A stretch of DNA of 11,038 bases, from assembly GCA_051880375.1 (NCBI GenBank), contig JBJENV010000080.1, forward strand, positions 1-11,038. Direction: 5' to 3'. This document shows, one piece after another, positions 7,267-11,038 of the stretch; position 1 is the first letter of the stretch; every line of letters begins with the position of its first letter. The notes under the pieces were generated by a model. The model was given only the letters and a program-made list of their open reading frames with translations, did no database searches and was not told the DNA's origin. The DNA is from SIG299 sp051880375 (GTDB taxonomy: Bacteria; Bacillota; Clostridia; Lachnospirales; Lachnospiraceae). Made by a program: the position numbers and the translations under genes.

Positions 7267-7323
7267 CAGTACAGAAATAACGCTGTGTACTGTAAGCAGT
7301 ATCCCTTAAGCCGTAAAAGCGGC
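7267..7323 (+). promoter_or_regulatory. Structured leader before serC
   Basis: Two hairpins can be drawn in the 5' leader: CAGTACA (7267-7273) with TGTACTG (7286-7292), loop 12 nt, and GCCG (7310-7313) with CGGC (7320-7323), loop 6 nt. Neither is followed by a T tract, so neither is an intrinsic terminator. No T-box consensus or other riboswitch I know is visible. A regulatory role is possible but unproven. Confidence 0.3.
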
Positions 7324-7351
7324 AGGTTATGTCTTAGAGAGGAGAGTTTAT

Positions 7352-8434
7352 ATGGCAAGAGTGTACAATTTTTCCGCAGGACCTGCGGTACTTCCGGAGG
7401 AAGTGTTAAAAGAAGCAGCAGAAGAAATGCTGGATTACAAGGGCACCGGGATGTCCGTAATGGAGATGAGCCATCGATCTAAGGCATACGAAGCAATTAT
7501 TCAGACGGCGGAACAGGATTTACGCGATTTAATCGGTATTCCGGATAATTATAAGGTGCTGTTTTTACAGGGCGGTGCTTCACAGCAGTTTGCCATGATT
7601 CCGATGAACCTGATGAAGAATAAGGTGGCAGACTATATTATCACCGGTCAGTGGGCAAAGAAAGCGTATGCAGAGGCACAGATTTATGGTACGGCAAATG
7701 CGGTTGCATCGTCTGCCGACAAGACGTTCTCGTACATACCGGACTGCTCCGACTTACCAATTAGTGAAAACGCGGATTATGTTTATATCTGTGAAAACAA
7801 CACGATTTACGGCACCAAATTTAAAACGCTGCCGAATACAAAGGGAAAACCGCTCGTAGCAGATGTATCGTCCTGTTTCTTGTCGGAGCCGGTGGACATC
7901 ACAAAGTACGGCATCATGTACGGCGGTGTACAGAAAAACATCGGACCTGCCGGTGTAGTAATTGTCATTATCAGAGAAGATTTGATTACGGAGGATACCT
8001 TACCGGGAACTCCGACCATGTTAAAATATAAGATTCATGCAGACAACAATTCTCTTTATAACACACCGCCTGCTTACGGTATTTATATCTGCGGCAAGGT
8101 GTTCCAGTGGTTAAAGGGCATGGGCGGTCTTGAAGTTATGAAGCAGAAAAACGAAGAAAAGGCAAAGCTTCTTTATGATTTCCTGGATGAAAGCAAGCTG
8201 TTTACCGGTACGGTTCGCAAGGAAGACCGTTCGTTGATGAACGTTCCGTTCATTACCGGAAACGAAGAACTGGATGCGAAGTTCGTCAAGGAAGCAAAGG
8301 CGGCAGGACTTGAAAACTTAAAGGGACACCGCACCGTGGGCGGCATGAGAGCCAGCATTTACAACGCAATGCCGAAGGCCGGTGTGGAGAAGCTGGTAGA
8401 ATTCATGAGTGACTTTGAAAAGAAAAACCTGTAA
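7352..8434 (+). CDS. serC: Phosphoserine aminotransferase
   Basis: This PLP enzyme converts 3-phosphohydroxypyruvate and glutamate to 3-phosphoserine and 2-oxoglutarate, step two of serine synthesis; the family can also act in pyridoxine synthesis. The 360-residue length is normal. The N-terminus YNFSAGPAVLPEEVL is diagnostic. GGAS (74-77) and Trp101 bind the cofactor, Asp171 in VADVSS contacts the pyridine nitrogen, and Lys195 in GGVQKNIGPAG forms the Schiff base. His41-Arg42 and the C-terminal GHRTVGGMRASIYNA match the substrate-phosphate-binding elements. Start: GGAG at 7341-7344 lies 7 nt before the ATG. serA starts 10 nt after the stop, and its ribosome binding site overlaps the serC stop codon, so the pair is tightly coupled. 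Confidence 0.96.
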   Translation: MARVYNFSAGPAVLPEEVLKEAAEEMLDYKGTGMSVMEMSHRSKAYEAIIQTAEQDLRDLIGIPDNYKVLFLQGGASQQFAMIPMNLMKNKVADYIITGQWAKKAYAEAQIYGTANAVASSADKTFSYIPDCSDLPISENADYVYICENNTIYGTKFKTLPNTKGKPLVADVSSCFLSEPVDITKYGIMYGGVQKNIGPAGVVIVIIREDLITEDTLPGTPTMLKYKIHADNNSLYNTPPAYGIYICGKVFQWLKGMGGLEVMKQKNEEKAKLLYDFLDESKLFTGTVRKEDRSLMNVPFITGNEELDAKFVKEAKAAGLENLKGHRTVGGMRASIYNAMPKAGVEKLVEFMSDFEKKNL

Positions 8435-8444
8435 GGAGGAGCCT

Positions 8445-9608
8445 ATGTATCGTTATCACTGCTTAAACAAAATTTCCAAGGTAGGCACTGCCTGCTTTAC
8501 AAACGATTATGAAGCAACCGACAGCATGGATGCGGCAGATGTCGTATTAGTCAGAAGTGCAGCCATGCATGAAATAGATTTTTCGGATTCGGTCAAGGCA
8601 ATTGCAAGAGCCGGAGCCGGAGTCAACAACATTCCGCTGGAGCGTTGTGCAGAAGAAGGTATTGTGGTATTCAATACGCCGGGGGCAAATGCTAACGGCG
8701 TAAAGGAGCTTGTGCTTGCCGGTATGCTGCTTGCATCAAGAGATGTGGTCGGTGGCATTGACTGGGTAAAAGAAAACAAGGATTTGCCGGATATTGCAAA
8801 GCAGGTGGAAAAAGCAAAATCGGCATTTGCAGGAAAGGAAATCAAGGGAAAGCGTCTCGGAGTTATCGGACTCGGAGCTATCGGCGTTGAAGTTGCGAAT
8901 GCAGCAGTAGCGCTTGGCATGGAGGTTTACGGTTTTGACCCGTTCATTTCCGTAGAGCATGCATGGAGATTGTCCGGTTCCGTAAAGGCAGTTAAGACAA
9001 AGGAAGAAATTTACCGTGACTGCGATTACATTACGATTCATGTTCCGCTCTTAGAAGATACGAAGGGCATGATTAATAAAACAACGATTGCACAGATGAA
9101 GGACGGTGTGATTGTACTGAACTTTGCACGAGACCAGTTGGTAAACGAAGCTGATATGATAGAAGCCTTGGAGGAAGGAAAGGTTGCACGCTATGTGACT
9201 GATTTCCCGAATCTGACAACCGCAGGCAAGAAGGGAATCATTGCGATTCCGCATCTAGGAGCTTCGACCGAGGAATCGGAAGATAACTGTGCGGTCATGG
9301 CGGTTAAGCAGCTGATGGATTATCTGGAAAACGGAAACATCACGAATTCCGTCAATTACCCGAATGTAGATGCAGGTATCTGCCAGACGCCGGCGCGTGT
9401 CGGCATTCTGCATAAGAATGTCCCGAATATGCTGGCGCAGTTTACCAGTGTTTTTTCGGCAGACGGTATCAATATCGAAAACATGATTAATAAGAGCCGC
9501 GGGGAATTTTCCTACACCGTGCTGGATGTGACGGCAGTCAATGAGAAGCTTGCAGAAAAGCTTTCGGAGATTGCAGAGGTGCGCAGAGTGCGTATCATTA
9601 AGGGTTAG
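8445..9608 (+). CDS. serA: D-3-phosphoglycerate dehydrogenase, short form with ACT domain
   Basis: This enzyme oxidises 3-phosphoglycerate to 3-phosphohydroxypyruvate with NAD+, the entry step of serine synthesis. The 387-residue protein has a split substrate-binding domain, a central Rossmann fold with GLGAIG at 142-147, and a C-terminal ACT domain (about 318-387, from RVGILHKNVPNMLAQF) that probably binds serine for feedback control. Catalytic Arg229 (NFARD) and His270 (IPHLGAST) are present. The usual catalytic Glu of the DVFxxEP segment is absent: the region reads VTDFPNLTTAGKKG, with Asp253 nearby. I believe this variant is shared by homologues in Clostridia and Bacteroides, so it is a subfamily trait rather than damage. 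The ATG at 8445 is chosen because AAGGAGG (8433-8439) lies 5 nt upstream; the earlier in-frame start at 8409 lies within serC. Confidence 0.93.
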   Translation: MYRYHCLNKISKVGTACFTNDYEATDSMDAADVVLVRSAAMHEIDFSDSVKAIARAGAGVNNIPLERCAEEGIVVFNTPGANANGVKELVLAGMLLASRDVVGGIDWVKENKDLPDIAKQVEKAKSAFAGKEIKGKRLGVIGLGAIGVEVANAAVALGMEVYGFDPFISVEHAWRLSGSVKAVKTKEEIYRDCDYITIHVPLLEDTKGMINKTTIAQMKDGVIVLNFARDQLVNEADMIEALEEGKVARYVTDFPNLTTAGKKGIIAIPHLGASTEESEDNCAVMAVKQLMDYLENGNITNSVNYPNVDAGICQTPARVGILHKNVPNMLAQFTSVFSADGINIENMINKSRGEFSYTVLDVTAVNEKLAEKLSEIAEVRRVRIIKG

Positions 9609-9651
9609 CTGACTACATACTTTTTATAGACTCTCTTTCTAATGCAGGATG

Positions 9652-9679
9652 GGCGCAGACAACAGTCTGCGCCTGTTTT
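9652..9679 (+). terminator. Intrinsic terminator after serA
   Basis: A perfect 9-bp GC-rich stem pairs GGCGCAGAC (9652-9660) with GTCTGCGCC (9665-9673) around an AACA loop, followed by TGTTTT. It begins 43 nt after the serA stop. Confidence 0.9.
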
Positions 9680-9739
9680 GCATGGTAAGGAAACGCGAGT
9701 GAGAAAGCGTCAGGAGTCGGGGGTATTGAGAACGGTTTA

Positions 9740-9768
9740 TTGAATTCACAGGTCAGACATGGTACAAT
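9740..9768 (+). promoter_or_regulatory. Promoter of the EEP hydrolase gene
   Basis: TTGAAT (9740-9745) and TACAAT (9763-9768) are 17 nt apart, and the -10 is preceded by TGG, giving an extended -10. It lies after the serA terminator and about 40 nt before the gene, so the gene is expressed independently. Confidence 0.75.
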
Positions 9769-9809
9769 AGATACAATAAAGTGCTGGAGTGATAAGAAAG
9801 GGCAGAGAT

Positions 9810-10589
9810 ATGAAGATTGCTACCTATAATGTCTGGAATGAAGAAAAGGGAGCCGATATCCGGCGAAAGCAACTGATTCATGAAATACGGACGGTGGATG
9901 CAGATATCATTGGACTACAGGAGGTAACACCGGACTTCTATCAGAACTATTTGCGAAAAGAGACAGGATATCCGTACTCTGTGTTTGAGAAGTATCATGA
10001 TGAGGAAGAAGGACTTGCTATTTTAAGCAGATTTCCAATCCGAAATACAGTCTTCCTTTATGAACATGAGGAATTTAAGTATAGTGTGGCACTTCATGTT
10101 TCCTTTGAAGCAGAAGGAATGAAATTTTCGCTTACGAATGTCCACCTGCCATGGGATTCGGTGAAAAAGAGAGAGGAGCAGATTGTTGCGATTGATGCTT
10201 TTCTGCATGCGAATCAGGAAGCGGATTTCTTTCTTCTGCTTGGAGATTTTAACAGCGATACCGGTTCTAGCGTGGACCGTTTCTTACGAGGGGAGCAGAC
10301 CTTGAACGGAGCGGAGGCAAATCCGTGCTGGAATGACCTGGAAAGTGCGTATGCGGCACGATGCAATGAGCCCGTTAAGGCAACACTTGATGTTGTACGT
10401 AATCCGAGATGGGCGGGCACGAAATCCATTTATACGCCGGAGGTCATGGACCGCATTTATCTGATGGACCACTGGTACGAAACGAGACTGGAATCGGTTC
10501 GGCTTTTCGGAACCGAAGTTTCACCGGAAACGCACCTCGCGCCAAGTGATCATTATGGGGTGGTGGCTGAGGTTATGTTTAAAAAGTAG
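9810..10589 (+). CDS. Endonuclease/exonuclease/phosphatase (EEP) family hydrolase
   Basis: This 259-residue protein has the EEP fold, which hydrolyses phosphodiester or phosphomonoester bonds with a divalent metal. All hallmark residues are visible: Asn7 (TYNVWN), metal-binding Glu38 (GLQEV), His112 (NVHLPW), Asp146 and Asn148 (GDFNSD), and Asp247-His248 (SDHYGVV). It lacks a signal peptide and membrane helices, so it is probably cytoplasmic. The family spans DNA repair nucleases, sphingomyelinases and sugar- or lipid-phosphate phosphatases; the sequence does not decide the substrate. The ATG at 9810 is chosen because AAGGG (9798-9802) lies 7 nt upstream and the protein then starts MKIATYNVWN as relatives do; the GTG at 9789 lacks a site. 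It has its own promoter, and no clear terminator follows. Confidence 0.9.
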   Translation: MKIATYNVWNEEKGADIRRKQLIHEIRTVDADIIGLQEVTPDFYQNYLRKETGYPYSVFEKYHDEEEGLAILSRFPIRNTVFLYEHEEFKYSVALHVSFEAEGMKFSLTNVHLPWDSVKKREEQIVAIDAFLHANQEADFFLLLGDFNSDTGSSVDRFLRGEQTLNGAEANPCWNDLESAYAARCNEPVKATLDVVRNPRWAGTKSIYTPEVMDRIYLMDHWYETRLESVRLFGTEVSPETHLAPSDHYGVVAEVMFKK

Positions 10590-10667
10590 GGATATAAGTG
10601 AAGCAGAAGAGGAAGCGAAACCACTAACTTTATATATAGTAGTAATGATTCATCAAAGAGGGAGGTA

Positions 10668-11038
10668 ATGATAAAAATGGAGATGATAAAATTAGATGAC
10701 GCAAATTTGAACAATCTCTGTAAAAATTCTATAGAATTAATTAATTTTGCACGAAAAATTGCATACAAGCAGGTTAATCAGATTCAATTATTGACATATT
10801 ATTCCCTTGGACGATGGATTGTTGAGGAAGAGCAAGGTGGTGATAAAAGAGCGTCTTATGGAAAGCAAATAATAAAAAAATTGTCTGAACGTTTAATGTT
10901 AGAGTATGGAAGAGGTTTTTCGGAGGATACGCTTGAAAATGCAAGAAAGTTTTATCTGTTTTATGAAGATAGAATTTCCGAAACACTGTTTCGGAAATTT
11001 GCAGAAGAAAAATCCGAAACAGTGTTTAGTGAATTACA
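10668..11038 (+). CDS. DUF1016/YhcG-type putative nuclease, N-terminal part (3' end outside window)
   Basis: The first 123 codons are present, with the frame open to the window end. The helical N-terminal region reads LLTYYSLGRWIVEEEQGG (41-58), ASYGKQIIKKLSERL (62-76) and YGRGFSEDTLENARKFYLFY (80-99). This pattern (short helix, YGK.....LS..L, GRGFS....N.RKFY) is characteristic of the DUF1016 N-terminal domain. In complete proteins it precedes a PD-(D/E)XK nuclease-like domain, which lies beyond the window. Such genes are often found in mobile or restriction-modification neighbourhoods. The start is ambiguous: AGAGGGAGG at 10657-10665 could serve the ATG at 10668 or at 10677. The gene is clearly more AT-rich than ilv and ser, which suggests horizontal acquisition. 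Residues 104-108 and 116-120 (SETLF, SETVF) begin a 12-residue repeat. Confidence 0.85.
   Translation, partial: MIKMEMIKLDDANLNNLCKNSIELINFARKIAYKQVNQIQLLTYYSLGRWIVEEEQGGDKRASYGKQIIKKLSERLMLEYGRGFSEDTLENARKFYLFYEDRISETLFRKFAEEKSETVFSEL
10977..11027 (+). repeat. Palindromic coding repeat in the DUF1016 gene
   Basis: TCCGAAACA-C-TGTTTCGGA (10977-10995) is a perfect 9-bp palindrome around one base. A second copy of its first 15 bases, with one change (TCCGAAACAGTGTTT, 11013-11027), follows with a 36-bp period. Both copies are in frame and encode SET(L/V)F. Confidence 0.7.

Noticed and set aside
7220..7351. T-box or other known riboswitch in the serC leader
   Set aside because: No T-box consensus, no antiterminator/terminator pair, and the leader is too short for a standard T-box.
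10495..10520. CGGTTC/GAACCG hairpin near the 3' end of the EEP gene
   Set aside because: It lies inside conserved coding sequence, has no T tract, and is explained by codon use.
1..11038. CRISPR array, tRNA, rRNA or insertion sequence
   Set aside because: No spaced direct-repeat array, tRNA-like cloverleaf, rRNA sequence or transposase was seen on reading both strands.

Overview
The window looks like an ordinary chromosomal stretch of a low-to-mid GC Gram-positive of the class Clostridia, probably a Lachnospiraceae-type gut anaerobe. This is inferred from strong AGGAGG-type ribosome binding sites, TTGACA/TATAAT promoters, U-tract terminators and the character of the proteins; no rRNA or other taxonomic marker is present. 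All recognisable genes are on the + strand.

Layout. (1) Positions 1-2618 hold branched-chain amino acid synthesis: the C-terminal half of dihydroxy-acid dehydratase (ilvD) and a complete acetolactate synthase large subunit (ilvB), closed by a strong terminator. No small subunit (ilvN) follows. (2) Positions 2766-5830 hold a four-gene signalling/membrane unit: an OmpR/PhoB response regulator, a short-loop histidine kinase overlapping it by 4 nt, an eight-helix membrane protein of unknown function starting 1 nt after the kinase stop, and a small two-helix membrane protein, followed by a terminator. (3) Positions 5894-6329 carry no intact gene. They hold a strong extended -10 promoter, an inverted repeat over the likely transcription start that resembles a metal-regulator operator, and a decapitated remnant of a heavy-metal-associated (HMA) domain gene. 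A complete ZIP-family metal transporter follows (6330-7112). (4) Positions 7185-9608 are the serine pathway operon serC-serA with a consensus promoter, a structured leader of about 130 nt and a terminator. (5) Positions 9740-10589 hold a monocistronic endonuclease/exonuclease/phosphatase-fold hydrolase with its own good promoter. (6) From 10668 to the window end lies the N-terminal part of a DUF1016/YhcG-type putative nuclease gene, visibly more AT-rich than its neighbours and with a short palindromic repeat in its coding sequence.

Most of this is housekeeping metabolism plus one two-component system. I do not see a clearly new multi-gene system. The best leads are the metal-regulated promoter joined to a broken HMA gene and a ZIP transporter, the two-component system with two uncharacterised membrane proteins, and the palindromic repeat in the DUF1016 gene.
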